A stretch of 64,000 bases of DNA from Nocardiopsis sp. TSRI0078 (lineage in GTDB: Bacteria > Actinomycetota > Actinomycetes > Streptosporangiales > Streptosporangiaceae). Within the stretch, counting starts at the first letter, position 1. Every line of letters starts with the position of its first letter. The position numbers were made by a program, and so were the translations under genes. The stretch spans positions 186,001-250,000 of the forward strand of contig NZ_LWLB01000012.1 of NCBI RefSeq assembly GCF_001905145.1, in the 5' to 3' direction. Of the stretch, positions 53,286-62,084 are shown piece by piece. The notes beneath the pieces are model-generated. The model was not told the origin of the DNA. It saw only the letters and a program-made list of their open reading frames with translations, and ran no database searches.

Positions 53286-54287
53286 ATGATCAAGGTGATC
53301 GCGGTCGTCGGCCCGACCGCTGTGGGCAAGTCGGACCTGGCCGTCGAGATGGCCCTGCGGCTGGAGGAGCGCGTCGGACGCCGGGGCGAGGTGATCAACG
53401 CCGACTCCATGCAGCTCTACCGCGGCATGGACATCGGTACCGCCAAGCTCACCGAGGACGAAAGACGCGGAGTCCCCCACCACCTGCTCGACGTCTGGGA
53501 GGTCGGCGAACCCGCGGACGTGGCCAGCTACCAGGCCATGGCCCGCGACCGCGTCGAGGAGTGCACCGACCGCGACGTCATCCCCATCCTGGTCGGCGGT
53601 TCGGGCCTGTACGTGCGGTCGGTCCTGGACCACCTGGAGTTCCCCGGCACCGACCCGGAGGTCCGCGCCCGCCTGGAGGCCGAGTTGGGCGACGTCGGTC
53701 CGGGTGTGCTGCACGCCCGCCTGGCCGAGGCCGACCCCGCGGCGGCCCGCGCCATCCTGCCCGGCAACGGACGGCGGATCGTACGCGCCCTGGAGGTCAT
53801 CGAGCTGACCGGCGAGCCGTTCACCGCGAACCTGCCGGACCACACCTCCTTCTACCCGTGCACGCAGATCGGCCTGTCCGCTCCCCGCCCCGAACTGGAC
53901 GAGCGCATCGGCACCCGTGTGGACCGCATGTGGGAGCGGGGCCTCCTGGAGGAGGTCCGCCGGCTGGACAAGCAGGGACTGCGCGAGGGCCGGACCGCTT
54001 CGCGCGCGCTCGGGTACGCGCAGGCACTCGCCCAGCTGGACGGAGAGCTGTCGGCGGAGGAGGCCAGGGAGGCCACCGCCCAGGCCACCCGCCGTTTCGC
54101 GCGCCGCCAGGAGTCGTGGTTCCGTCGCGACCCGCGGGTGCGCTGGCTGCCCTACGACGCCTCCGACCTCGTGGAGCGCTCCCTGACCCAGGTGGAGCGG
54201 GCGCTGGCGGGGGCCGTGGAGGAGCCGGGAGAGGCGCTGGTGGACGTGTCCACCTGGGTGCCCAGCTCCCAGCGCGGCGCGGAGTAG
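53286..54287 (+). CDS. miaA: tRNA dimethylallyltransferase
   Basis: 333-residue enzyme adding a dimethylallyl group to A37 of tRNAs that read UNN codons. The P-loop GPTAVGKS (9-16), NADSMQLYRGMDIGTAK (DSMQLYRGMD) and GGSGLYVRSV are conserved. It acts before MiaB, encoded 2.3 kb away on the other strand. A G-run directly precedes the ATG. The C-terminal 30 residues are variable, as normal. Confidence 0.95.
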   Translation: MIKVIAVVGPTAVGKSDLAVEMALRLEERVGRRGEVINADSMQLYRGMDIGTAKLTEDERRGVPHHLLDVWEVGEPADVASYQAMARDRVEECTDRDVIPILVGGSGLYVRSVLDHLEFPGTDPEVRARLEAELGDVGPGVLHARLAEADPAAARAILPGNGRRIVRALEVIELTGEPFTANLPDHTSFYPCTQIGLSAPRPELDERIGTRVDRMWERGLLEEVRRLDKQGLREGRTASRALGYAQALAQLDGELSAEEAREATAQATRRFARRQESWFRRDPRVRWLPYDASDLVERSLTQVERALAGAVEEPGEALVDVSTWVPSSQRGAE

Positions 54288-54300
54288 CCGCCTCCCACGC

Positions 54301-54342
54301 ACGAGAGGGGGCCGGGCCCGGCGGGGCCCGGCCCCCTCTCGT
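54301..54342 (+). terminator. miaA terminator
   Basis: A perfect 19-bp stem pairs ACGAGAGGGGGCCGGGCCC (54301-54319) with its complement at 54324-54342 over a 4-nt loop. Confidence 0.9.
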
Positions 54343-54399
54343 GTCCGCTCCCCGTCTCCCCCGGCAGGTCCCTTGCCCCCGGGTGTCCGGTCGCCTACC

Positions 54400-54431
54400 T
54401 TGACTGTATGACCAGATTTCATATCTGGTCA
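54400..54431 (+). promoter_or_regulatory. TetR operator and promoter
   Basis: TTGACT (54400-54405) is a good -35. Overlapping the region where -10 would lie is a perfect 23-bp inverted repeat, TGACCAGAT-N5-ATCTGGTCA (54409-54431), the form expected of a TetR-type operator. A TATCTG at 54422-54427 could be the -10, 16 bp from the -35. Bound repressor would cover the promoter of the tetR-P450 operon. Confidence 0.75.
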
Positions 54432-54525
54432 CGGAGTCAGAGGGTGGAGGTGTGGGGATATGGTCATCGCGACAACACGCGTGGTCAGCCGTACCGCGCC
54501 CACTCTCGACTCACAGGAGTACACC

Positions 54526-55266
54526 GTGGCCCCGTCCACCGACACGTCCGTCACCGAACGCGAACTGCGCGCCGACCGCATCCTGGACGCGGCGGAGGCA
54601 CTGGTCGTGGCCTGGGGGCACCGCAAGGTCACCATCGAGGACGTCGCCCGTCGGGCGAAGGTCGGCAAGGGCACCGTCTACCTGCACTTCTCCACCAAGG
54701 ACACGCTGCTCATGACGGTCGTCATGCGCGCGCAGCTCGACATGATCTCGCGGCAGCTGGACGCCATGCGCCGCTCGCCCGAGAACATCCGGCCCAGCGA
54801 GATCGCACGCAACCTCTACCTGCTCCAGCTGGAGTCACCGCTCCTGCGGACCCTGTTCGCCGGCGACACCGAGTCCCTCGGCGACCTCTCACGCAGCGCC
54901 TCGGCCGTGGCCGGCGGCCTCGTCCAGGAGCGTATGGAGGCCCTGCGGACCGCATGGGGGCTGCTACGCGAACACGGCGTGCTGCGCACCGACCGGCCCT
55001 TCGACGACCAGGTCTACGCCTTCACCGCGGTCGTCCTCGGCCACATGGTCGCCGCCCCGCTGCTGGGCGAGGCCCGCTTCCACGTGCCGGACCACACCAC
55101 CCGCGCCGACCTCATCGCCCAGAGCATCCGGCTGCTCATGGAGGAGGACGTCCTCCCGGAGAGCGCGCACAGGGCCCATCCCCGGGTCGTGGAGGTGTTC
55201 TCCCGCCTCGCGGAGCGGATCCGCGACGAGATCGAACGGCAGAAGCAGACCGCACGCACCACCTAG
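54526..55266 (+). CDS. TetR-family regulator
   Basis: 246 residues. The N-terminal TetR domain (about 12-60; RILDAAEALV, TIEDVARRAKVGKGTVYLHF) is clear; the helical ligand domain follows with no match I can name. GTG 54526 has AGGAG 6 bp upstream, and leaves a roughly 90-bp leader after the palindrome; an ATG at 54460 is in frame but lacks a binding site. It lies 13 bp before the P450 gene. Autorepression through the upstream palindrome and induction by a P450 substrate are inferred. Confidence 0.85.
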   Translation: MAPSTDTSVTERELRADRILDAAEALVVAWGHRKVTIEDVARRAKVGKGTVYLHFSTKDTLLMTVVMRAQLDMISRQLDAMRRSPENIRPSEIARNLYLLQLESPLLRTLFAGDTESLGDLSRSASAVAGGLVQERMEALRTAWGLLREHGVLRTDRPFDDQVYAFTAVVLGHMVAAPLLGEARFHVPDHTTRADLIAQSIRLLMEEDVLPESAHRAHPRVVEVFSRLAERIRDEIERQKQTARTT

Positions 55267-55279
55267 ACCAGGAGGACCC

Positions 55280-56548
55280 ATGACAGCCACGTCCCCGTCC
55301 GACGACCCCATCGATCTGCGCTCACCCGAGTTCGCCGCCGACCCCTTCCCGGTGATCGACCGGGTCCGTGAGGCGGGCGGAGCGGCCCCGGCCCTGTTCG
55401 TGGACACCATGGAGGCGGTCCTCTTCGTCGACGACGAGGACGTGCGCACCATCCTCGGCGACCGGCGGTTCGTCCTGGATCCCGCCAACGTGTCCCAGGG
55501 ACAGGTCAGCGCCAGGCGCTCCGACGCCCTGAACGCGATGGGCATCAGCCCGGACCTGGTCACCTACCTGACCGAGTCGCTCCTGGACAAGGACGGCGAC
55601 GACCACACCCGGCTGCGCAAGCTGGTCTCGCGCACCTTCACCGTGCGCCGGGTCAACGAGCTGCGGCCCAAGGTCCAGCGCGTCACCGACGAGCTGCTGT
55701 CCCGGCTGCCCGCCCTCGCCGACGGGGACGGGGTCGTGGACCTCATGCCGCACTTCTCCTACCCCCTGCCGATCGCGGTCATCTGCGACCTGGTGGGGGT
55801 CCCGGAGGAGGACCGCGCCGCCTGGCGGGAGTGGAGCACGCAGCTGAACAGGTTCGACCCCACCCGCGCCGAACTGATGAACGACACGCTCGGCGCGATG
55901 ATCGACCACATCAGGGGCATGCTCGCCCAACGCCGCGCCGAGCCGACCGACGACCTGCTCGGCGCGCTGGTCCGGGCCCGGGACGAGGACGGTGGCCGCC
56001 TCAGCGAGAACGAGCTGATCACCCTGGTGTTCACTCTGGTCATCGCCGGACACGAGACCACGGCGCACCTGCTGGGCAACGGTGTGGCGACCCTGCTCGC
56101 CCACCCCGACCAGCTGGAGGCGCTCAGGTCCGACCCCGGGCTGCTGCCCTCGGCCGTCCACGAGATGCTCCGCCACGGGGGCACCGCCGTGGTCAGCAAG
56201 GCCCGGTACGCGGCCGAGGACGTCCAGCTCAGGTGCGGCCGCCTGGCCGCGGGGCAGCGGGCGATCGCGGTCATCGCGGGCGCCAACCGCGACCCGCGGG
56301 TCCACCCGGACCCGCACCGGTTCGACATCACCCGCCACCGGGGGAAGCCGGGTGAGGCGCACGTGGGCTTCGGCCACGGCATCCACTACTGTCTGGGCGC
56401 GGCCCTGGCCCGCCAGGAGGGTGAGGTGGCCGTCGGTTCCCTGCTGGCCGCCCACCCAGGCCTGTCACTGGTTCCCGGCCGGGAGCCCCGGCGCATGTCC
56501 TCCCCGGGCGCGCTGCGGATGGACAGCCTGCCCGTACGGCTCCGGTGA
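55280..56548 (+). CDS. cytochrome P450
   Basis: 422-residue soluble bacterial P450. The I-helix oxygen-activation motif AGHETT is at 256-261, ExxR at 295-298 (EMLR), and the heme loop FGHGIHYCLGAALAR carries the thiolate ligand Cys371. AGGAGG precedes the ATG. No ferredoxin or reductase gene is nearby, so redox partners must come from elsewhere. Substrate is unknown; the layout (own TetR, single P450) suits detoxification or tailoring of a small hydrophobic compound. Confidence 0.93.
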   Translation: MTATSPSDDPIDLRSPEFAADPFPVIDRVREAGGAAPALFVDTMEAVLFVDDEDVRTILGDRRFVLDPANVSQGQVSARRSDALNAMGISPDLVTYLTESLLDKDGDDHTRLRKLVSRTFTVRRVNELRPKVQRVTDELLSRLPALADGDGVVDLMPHFSYPLPIAVICDLVGVPEEDRAAWREWSTQLNRFDPTRAELMNDTLGAMIDHIRGMLAQRRAEPTDDLLGALVRARDEDGGRLSENELITLVFTLVIAGHETTAHLLGNGVATLLAHPDQLEALRSDPGLLPSAVHEMLRHGGTAVVSKARYAAEDVQLRCGRLAAGQRAIAVIAGANRDPRVHPDPHRFDITRHRGKPGEAHVGFGHGIHYCLGAALARQEGEVAVGSLLAAHPGLSLVPGREPRRMSSPGALRMDSLPVRLR

Positions 56549-56569
56549 ACCCGTTCGCCCGGTGACGAC

Positions 56570-56603
56570 GGCGGCCCCCGGCGCGTGCGCGCCGGGGGCC
56601 GCC
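56570..56603. terminator. terminator between P450 and miaB
   Basis: A perfect 15-bp stem pairs GGCGGCCCCCGGCGC (56570-56584) with GCGCCGGGGGCCGCC (56589-56603) over a 4-nt loop, between convergent genes. Confidence 0.88.
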
Positions 56604-56619
56604 CGCGTCCATGCGGCGG

Positions 56620-58110
56620 TCAGGCCTCGCAGCAGCCGCCCGCGGCGGCGGGCTGCTCGGCCGGGACGCCGACCCGGGGCATGCCCAGCAGCACGTCCGG
56701 CCTCCTCTGCTCCACCGGTCGGCCGTTGCGGGCCGCCCAGGCCTCACCCGCACGGGTGCGGCGCAGGCTCCGGACCCCGGAGTCGGCCACGAGGTGGTGC
56801 GGGGCGGCGTAGGTGACCTCCACGGTCACCGTGTCGCCGGGGCGCGGCTCCTCGCCGTCGCCGACCGCGAAGTGCACCAGGCGGTTGTCGGGGGCCCTGC
56901 CGGACAGGCGGCGGTGCTCGCCGTCCTTCTTGCCCTCGCCCTCGGAGACCAGCAGCTCGACCTCGCGGCCGACCAGTTTCTGGTTCTCCTCCCAGGAGAT
57001 CCGGTCCTGCAGCTCGACCAACCGCTGGTACCGGTCCTTGACCACCTCCGGCGGCACCTGGCCGTCCATCGTGGCGGCCGGGGTCCCGGGACGCTTGGAG
57101 TACTGGAAGGTGAACGCCATGGCGAAGCGGGCCTCGCGGACCACGTGCAGCGTCTCCTGGAAGTCCTCCTCGGTCTCGCCGGGGAAGCCCACGATGATGT
57201 CGGTGGTGATCGCGGCGTGCGGCATGGCGGCGCGCACCTTCTCCACGATGTTCAGGAAGCGCTCCTGGCGGTAGGAGCGCCGCATGTCCTTGAGGACCTT
57301 GCTGGACCCCGACTGCAGCGGCATGTGCAGCTGCGGCATGACGTTGGGGGTCTCGGCCATGGCCTCGATGACGTCGTCGGTGAAGTCGCGCGGGTGCGGG
57401 GAGGTGAAGCGGACCCGCTCCAACCCCTCGATACCGCCGCAGGCGCGCAGCAGCTTGGAGAAGGCCTGCCGGTCGCCGAAGCCGCTGCCGTAGGCGTTGA
57501 CGTTCTGGCCGAGCAGGGTGACCTCGCTGACGCCCTCGTCGACCAGCGCGCGCACCTCGGCGAGCACGTCGCCGGGGCGGCGGTCCTGCTCCTTGCCCCG
57601 CAGCGCGGGCACGATGCAGAAGGTGCAGGTGTTGTTGCAGCCGACGGAGACCGACACCCACGCCGCGTAGGCGGACTCGCGGCGGCTGGGCAGTGTGGAG
57701 GGGAAGTGCTCCAGCGACTCGGCGATCTCCACCTGCGCCTCCCTCTGGACGCGGGCGCGCTCCAGCAGGGTGGGCAGGGAGCCGATGTTGTGGGTGCCGA
57801 ACACGACGTCGACCCAGGGCGCGCGGCGCACGATCTCACCGCGGTCCTTCTGCGCCAGGCACCCCCCGACGGCGATCTGCATGCCCGGGTTGGCGTCCTT
57901 GACCGGGCGCAGGTGCCCGAGGTTGCCGTACAGGCGGTTGTCGGCGTTCTCCCGGACCGCACAGGTGTTGAAGACGACGATGTCTGCGGTGGTGTCCTCG
58001 GCTGCGCGCGCGTACCCAGCGTCCTCCAGCAGACCGGAGAGGCGCTCGGAGTCGTGGACGTTCATCTGGCAGCCGTAGGTCCGCACTTGGTAGGTACGAC
58101 TCTGGCTCAC
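56620..58110 (-). CDS. miaB: tRNA-2-methylthio-N6-dimethylallyladenosine synthase
   Basis: 496-residue radical-SAM methylthiotransferase. The N-terminal UPF0004 domain carries Cys14, Cys50 and Cys84 for the auxiliary cluster; the radical-SAM triad is Cys158, Cys162 and Cys165 (GCNNTCTFC); a TRAM domain (about 380-460) follows. The last 35 residues are a variable tail ending GGCCEA. It acts on the product of MiaA. The TetR-P450 pair separates the two genes here. Confidence 0.95.
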   Translation of the reverse strand: MSQSRTYQVRTYGCQMNVHDSERLSGLLEDAGYARAAEDTTADIVVFNTCAVRENADNRLYGNLGHLRPVKDANPGMQIAVGGCLAQKDRGEIVRRAPWVDVVFGTHNIGSLPTLLERARVQREAQVEIAESLEHFPSTLPSRRESAYAAWVSVSVGCNNTCTFCIVPALRGKEQDRRPGDVLAEVRALVDEGVSEVTLLGQNVNAYGSGFGDRQAFSKLLRACGGIEGLERVRFTSPHPRDFTDDVIEAMAETPNVMPQLHMPLQSGSSKVLKDMRRSYRQERFLNIVEKVRAAMPHAAITTDIIVGFPGETEEDFQETLHVVREARFAMAFTFQYSKRPGTPAATMDGQVPPEVVKDRYQRLVELQDRISWEENQKLVGREVELLVSEGEGKKDGEHRRLSGRAPDNRLVHFAVGDGEEPRPGDTVTVEVTYAAPHHLVADSGVRSLRRTRAGEAWAARNGRPVEQRRPDVLLGMPRVGVPAEQPAAAGGCCEA

Positions 58111-58436
58111 GGCTCCAGGCTATCCCGTACCGCGGACCGCACGGGGCCCGCCGGCGCACCGGTGCGCGGGGCCGCCGCGGGCCCGGCACCTGCCGGTCCG
58201 CACGTGCCGGCATGGGGCGACACGGGCGGGCCGCCGGACACGGGGAGGCCGCGCGCGCCCGGAGAAGGCCCGTGTGAGACGCTGAAGCACGGAATCACGA
58301 CAGGGAGCGACAAACACGCACCTAATCGTCTAAACGGGTAACAGTTTCGCCGATCACGCCGTAACAAGTCTGCTACTCCGCAGTCGGGCGGCGCTTTTGT
58401 GATGACACGGCAATATGGACCCGTTAGGTTCCCAAC
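58111..58436. promoter_or_regulatory. miaB-gluA divergent gap
   Basis: 326 bp without a gene. Near gluA it contains two GTAAC elements 23 bp apart (58338-58342, 58361-58365), the second followed by GCTAC after 6 bp. This is reminiscent of a GlnR box (GTNAC-N6-GAAAC) but weak. CAATATGGA (58411-58419) may contain the gluA -10. Nitrogen control of the importer is therefore only a suggestion. Confidence 0.35.
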
Positions 58437-59180
<744 letters not shown>

Positions 59181-59225
59181 GTTTCCCCGCGTTCTTCGCA
59201 CGAACCAAGGAAGAGGTACCCCAAC

Positions 59226-60080
59226 ATGCGAGTTCGTCGCATCAGCAGCATCCTGGGCGGCACCGCGGCCCTGGCCTTCGCCCTCAGCGCCTGCGGCACC
59301 GCCGACGTCGGCGGCGGTGGCGGTGGCGGTGACGAGAGCGGCGGCGAAGGCGGCGGTGAGACCATCACCATCGGCGTCAAGTACGACCAGCCCGGCCTGG
59401 GCCTGTACGAAGGCGACGCCCCCGTCGGCTTCGACGTGGACGTGGCCACCTACATCGCCGGCGAGCTGGGCTACTCCCCCGAGCAGATCGAGTGGGCCGA
59501 GGCCGCCTCCGCCAACCGCGAGTCCTTCCTCCAGCAGGGCACCGTCGACATGGTGGTCGCCACCTACTCGATCACCGACGAGCGCCGCGAGGTCGTCGAC
59601 TTCGCCGGCCCGTACTACGTGGCCCAGCAGGACATCCTGGTCAACGCCGACAACGAGGACATCCAGGGCCCGGACGACCTCGAGGGCAAGGTGCTGTGCT
59701 CGGCCTCCGGCTCCCGGTCGGCCCACAACATCGTCGACGACATGGGGATCGACGCCGAGCTGCGCGAGGCCGGCAACTACTCCGAGTGCCTGTCGCTGCT
59801 CGGCAACGGCGCCGTCGACGCGGTGACCACCGACAACACCATCCTCGCGGGCTTCGCCGCGCAGAACCCCGGCACCTACCGGATGGTCAACGACCCCTTC
59901 GGCGAGGAGCGCTACGGCGTCGGCCTGCCCGCCGGCTCCACCGAGCGCTGCGAGGAGGTCAACGCGGCCATCACCAAGATGTGGGAGGAGGGCGCCGCCA
60001 TCGAGGCCCTGGAGAAGGCCTTCGGCGAGACCGACTTCGACTACGAGGAGACCACTCCCGAGGTCGACGCCTGCCAGTAA
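59226..60080 (+). CDS. gluB: glutamate-type ABC importer binding lipoprotein
   Basis: 284-residue amino-acid-binding lipoprotein (type-3 solute-binding fold). The signal ends at the lipobox LSAC (about 20-23), followed by a Gly/Ser linker (GGGGGGGDESGGEGGG). The mature part has GVKYDQPGLGLYEG, GFDVDVATYIAGELGY and VVATYSITDERREVVDFAGP (VATYSITDER). Four cysteines occur in the mature domain (VLCSASGS, YSECLS, ERCEE, DACQ) and could form disulfides. GAAGAGG lies upstream of the ATG. Confidence 0.92.
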   Translation: MRVRRISSILGGTAALAFALSACGTADVGGGGGGGDESGGEGGGETITIGVKYDQPGLGLYEGDAPVGFDVDVATYIAGELGYSPEQIEWAEAASANRESFLQQGTVDMVVATYSITDERREVVDFAGPYYVAQQDILVNADNEDIQGPDDLEGKVLCSASGSRSAHNIVDDMGIDAELREAGNYSECLSLLGNGAVDAVTTDNTILAGFAAQNPGTYRMVNDPFGEERYGVGLPAGSTERCEEVNAAITKMWEEGAAIEALEKAFGETDFDYEETTPEVDACQ

Positions 60081-60105
60081 GGCCCCTCATCCGACCGCAC
60101 GCCCC

Positions 60106-60137
60106 GCGGCGGGGCCGGATCCGTCCGGCCCCGCCGC
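60106..60137 (+). terminator. intercistronic hairpin between gluB and gluC
   Basis: A perfect 14-bp stem pairs GCGGCGGGGCCGGA (60106-60119) with TCCGGCCCCGCCGC (60124-60137) over a 4-nt loop, inside the operon. It probably terminates part of the transcripts or protects the gluAB message, giving more binding protein than permease. Confidence 0.7.
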
Positions 60138-60161
60138 TCGGCCCTTGACCAGCTGGGACCC

Positions 60162-60836
60162 ATGGAAGCCTTTCTCAGCAATATCGACAGGGTTGTCGAC
60201 GGTTTCTCATGGACCGTCCGGCTCACCCTCCTCAGTGCCCTCTTCTCCTTCGTCCTGGGCGTCCTGCTCACCGCCATGCGGGTCTCCCCCGTCCCGCTGC
60301 TGCGCGGCCTGGCCACCGCCTACGTCGAAGGCATCCGGAACACGCCCCTGACCCTCGTCCTGCTGTTCTGCGGGCTCGGCCTGAACAGCGCGCTCGGCCT
60401 GAGCCTGTCCGGCACCGTCGCGTGGGACGTCTTCTGGTGGGCGGTGATCGGCCTGTCCGCCTACACCGCCTGCTTCGTCTCCGAGTCGCTGCGCTCGGGC
60501 ATCAACACGATCCCCCTCGGCCAGGTCGAGGCGGCCCGCTCGCTGGGCCTGACCTTCACCCAGAACCTGCGGCTGATCGTCATCCCGCAGGCGCTGCGCG
60601 CCGTCGTCGGCCCGCTGGGCAGTGTGCTCATCGCGCTGACCAAGAACACGACCGTCGCCTCCGTCGCGGGACTGGGCGTCCAGGAGGCGTCCCGGGAGAT
60701 GAAGCTCATGTTCGACCAGGGAGTCGCACCGGTCCTGCCGACCTTCGTCGGCTTCGCGATCGGCTTCCTGATCCTGACCCTGCCGACGGGCTACTTCTTC
60801 GGGTGGCTCTCCAAGCGTGTGGCGGTGGTCCGGTGA
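60162..60836 (+). CDS. gluC: glutamate-type ABC importer permease GluC
   Basis: 224-residue inner-membrane permease of the HisM/polar amino-acid family, with about five membrane helices and the EAA loop IPLGQVEAARSLGLTFTQNL (IPLGQVEAAR, SLGLTFTQNL) before IVIPQALR. VEGIRNTPLTLVLLFCGLGL marks the conserved N-terminal region. Its stop overlaps the gluD start (GTGA). Confidence 0.92.
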   Translation: MEAFLSNIDRVVDGFSWTVRLTLLSALFSFVLGVLLTAMRVSPVPLLRGLATAYVEGIRNTPLTLVLLFCGLGLNSALGLSLSGTVAWDVFWWAVIGLSAYTACFVSESLRSGINTIPLGQVEAARSLGLTFTQNLRLIVIPQALRAVVGPLGSVLIALTKNTTVASVAGLGVQEASREMKLMFDQGVAPVLPTFVGFAIGFLILTLPTGYFFGWLSKRVAVVR

Positions 60837-61930
60837 GTACCCAGAGCTCCGTCCTCTTCGACACGCCCGGCCCCCGGGCCCGCGCGCGCAACACCGTCTA
60901 CACCGTCATCACGCTGGTCCTGTCCGTGGTCGGCCTGGCGGTCCTGTACCTGGGGTTCAACGACTACTTCCGGGGGGAGAGGCCGTCCCTGCTCGACCCG
61001 GCCACCTGGGCGGTCAACCCCTCAGGTGAGTGGACGGCGGCCAAGTGGGAGCCGTTCCTGCGGCCGGGCACGTGGACCGACTACGTCCTCCCGGGCCTGC
61101 AGAACACGCTGACCGCCGCCCTGACCGCCTCGGTCCTGGCCATCGTCTTCGGCCTGGTCTTCGGCGTCGGGCGCCTGTCCGAGCACTGGTGGATCCGCGT
61201 CCCCGCCGGAGCCGTCGTGGAGTTCTTCCGCGGCATCCCGCTGCTGATCCTGATCTTCTTCACGATGGCACTGCCGATCGTGGCCTACCAGCTGTTCGAC
61301 ATCCCCACCGGCACCTTCCAGGTGACCGCCCTGGCCGCCGTCGTCACGGGTCTGACCCTGTACAACGGCTCCGTGCTGGCGGAGGTCTTCCGCGCGGGCA
61401 TCCTCGCCGTGCCCAAGGGCCAGTCCGAGGCGGCGCAGGCCATCGGGATGACCAGGAGCCAGAACATGTGGCTGATCCTGATCCCGCAGGCGATCACCGC
61501 GATGATGCCCGCCATCGTGGCGCAGCTGGTGGTCCTGCTCAAGGACTCCGCGCTGGGCTACATCGTCGCCTTCCCCGAGATGCTGCGCAGCTTCACCCTG
61601 CTCGCGACGCGCGAGGGCAACGTGATCCCCGCGGCGATCATCTGCGCGGTCATCTACATCGCCATCAACCTCTCCCTGAGCCGGGTCGCGATCTGGTTGG
61701 AGCGCCGCAACTCCCGCCGCGGCCGCGTCTCGGCCAAACCCGCGGACGCCGAGGACGCGCCGGTGAAGGCCGACACGGCCACCGGCCCCGCAGGCGCCGT
61801 CGCGGTGGAGCCCACCGTGCAGGAGCCCCTGCCGGACACCCTCCGCGAGGACGGCTCCGCCGAGCCCGGCGACGGCGGCACCGAGCCCGGCGACGCCGAC
61901 GGCAACGGCCCCCGGGACGGCCGGGACTGA
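60833..61930 (+). CDS. gluD: glutamate-type ABC importer permease GluD
   Basis: 365-residue partner permease. The membrane domain (about 20-300) has FFRGIPLLILIFFTMALPIV (FFRGIPLLIL, IFFTMALPIV) and the EAA loop VPKGQSEAAQAIGMTRSQ before ILIPQAI. It starts at GTG 60833, overlapping the gluC stop by 4 bp. The last 65 residues form a disordered acidic tail (EPGDGGTEPGDADG), longer than in most homologues. Confidence 0.92.
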   Translation: MSTQSSVLFDTPGPRARARNTVYTVITLVLSVVGLAVLYLGFNDYFRGERPSLLDPATWAVNPSGEWTAAKWEPFLRPGTWTDYVLPGLQNTLTAALTASVLAIVFGLVFGVGRLSEHWWIRVPAGAVVEFFRGIPLLILIFFTMALPIVAYQLFDIPTGTFQVTALAAVVTGLTLYNGSVLAEVFRAGILAVPKGQSEAAQAIGMTRSQNMWLILIPQAITAMMPAIVAQLVVLLKDSALGYIVAFPEMLRSFTLLATREGNVIPAAIICAVIYIAINLSLSRVAIWLERRNSRRGRVSAKPADAEDAPVKADTATGPAGAVAVEPTVQEPLPDTLREDGSAEPGDGGTEPGDADGNGPRDGRD

Positions 61931-61948
61931 CCCCTCACCCCCGGCCGT

Positions 61949-61986
61949 ACGGCCCCGTCCGCGCCCCGGGGCGCGGACGGGGCCGT
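61949..61986 (+). terminator. gluABCD terminator
   Basis: A continuous 19+19 palindrome (ACGGCCCCGTCCGCGCCCC at 61949-61967 and its complement at 61968-61986) folds into a stem whose innermost bases form the loop, 18 bp past the gluD stop. Confidence 0.85.
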
Positions 61987-62084
61987 CGCCGTCTGCACGC
62001 CCTCACCGGTACTGCACAGGAAAGCGTCTGAGGGCTAGGGTCGACATGTCATCCGATCGAACCCACGACCCTTCCTGAGCGGAC

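Noticed and set aside
58338..58376. A firm GlnR box upstream of gluA
   Set aside because: Only the GTAAC half-sites match; the GAAAC half-sites are poor and the repeat spacing is 23 instead of 22 bp.
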